12,400 nucleotides of DNA. Origin: Candidatus Kaiserbacteria bacterium (GTDB lineage Bacteria; Patescibacteriota; Minisyncoccia; Phycocordibacterales; UBA918). Position numbers and translations under genes: made by a program. The stretch spans positions 1-12,400 of the forward strand of contig QKBW01000066.1 in assembly GCA_003245875.1 (NCBI GenBank). The letters are read 5' to 3'. Shown here one piece after another: positions 12,310 to 12,400 of the stretch. Within the stretch, counting starts at the first letter, position 1. The number at the start of each line of letters is the position of its first letter. Under the pieces are notes generated by a model, which ran no database searches, was not told the DNA's origin, and was given only the letters and a program-made list of their open reading frames with translations.

Positions 12310-12317
12310 CAAACAAA

Positions 12318-12338
12318 AAAACCGCCTTAGGCGGTTTT
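12318..12338. terminator. Bidirectional terminator after tRNA-Arg
   Basis: AAAACCGCC (12318-12326) pairs with GGCGGTTTT (12330-12338) around TTA. It ends tRNA-Arg on the plus strand and, on the minus strand, the gene whose stop lies at 12361-12363. Confidence 0.85.
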
Positions 12339-12360
12339 GTGTTTGTATAACTTGGTCAGT

Positions 12361-12400
12361 TTATGCAGCCATGCCGAGCAGCCCACGAATGTGGTGTTCG
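12361..12400 (-). CDS. C-terminal end of an unidentified gene (partial)
   Basis: On the minus strand one frame reads EHHIRGLLGMAA and stops at TAA (12363-12361), about 22 bases before the terminator 12318-12338, a normal end-of-gene arrangement. Only 12 residues are visible, so the product cannot be identified. Another minus frame is open through this region without a stop, so the frame choice rests on the terminator spacing. Confidence 0.35.
   Translation of the reverse strand, partial: EHHIRGLLGMAA

Noticed and set aside
1..12400. CRISPR array or phage region
   Set aside because: No regularly spaced direct repeats and no cas, capsid, terminase or integrase-like proteins were seen.

Overview
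The window reads as an ordinary chromosomal stretch of a small-genome bacterium, most likely a Parcubacteria-type member of the Candidate Phyla Radiation (Patescibacteria). This is an inference from several traits: TsaD carries an extra helical insert, ValRS is short at its C-terminus, SipW/TasA-type surface proteins are clustered, tRNA genes are scattered and do not encode CCA, several genes have a promoter -10 box almost touching the ATG and no Shine-Dalgarno, and genes are tightly packed. No rRNA, phage gene, transposase or CRISPR array is visible.

Layout. A tRNA-Val(GAC) (36-108) is followed by a 317-base gene-poor gap holding a promoter and a very stable UUCG-capped hairpin (candidate small RNA, leader or tiny membrane protein). 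tsaD (t6A37 tRNA modification) follows on the plus strand and converges, with a 2-base gap, on a four-gene minus-strand cluster (6701 down to 1607). In transcription order this cluster encodes a TasA/CalY-type protein with a parallel beta-helix, an ER-type (Ser/His) SipW-like signal peptidase, a TasA-like protein with a lamin-tail domain and acidic tail, and a large surface protein with a C-terminal multi-helix membrane region. The last three are joined by ATGA overlaps or a short gap. This looks like a dedicated export and surface-assembly operon and is the most interesting system here.

A divergent promoter pair (about 6840-6901) separates this cluster from valS. The leftward promoter would first make a roughly 70-nt RNA ending in a strong terminator, which may be an attenuator or a small RNA. 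After valS and its terminator come a G/C-only perfect hairpin, a PrsW-family membrane protease and an Hsp20 chaperone, plausibly a small envelope/protein stress pair. They end at a 23-bp palindromic terminator shared with a convergent TraB/GumN-like protein.

The right end holds tRNA-Phe(GAA), a 161-base segment of three hairpins bounded by a 20-bp duplicate of the tRNA-Phe 3' end (att-like), a small coiled-coil/membrane protein, tRNA-Arg(CCT), and the last codons of an unidentified minus-strand gene.

Four protein genes (tsaD, the prsW-like gene, the TraB-like gene and the small membrane protein) have a -10 box ending 6-9 bases before the ATG and no ribosome binding site. This suggests leaderless mRNAs and fixes start sites that differ from the longest open frames.
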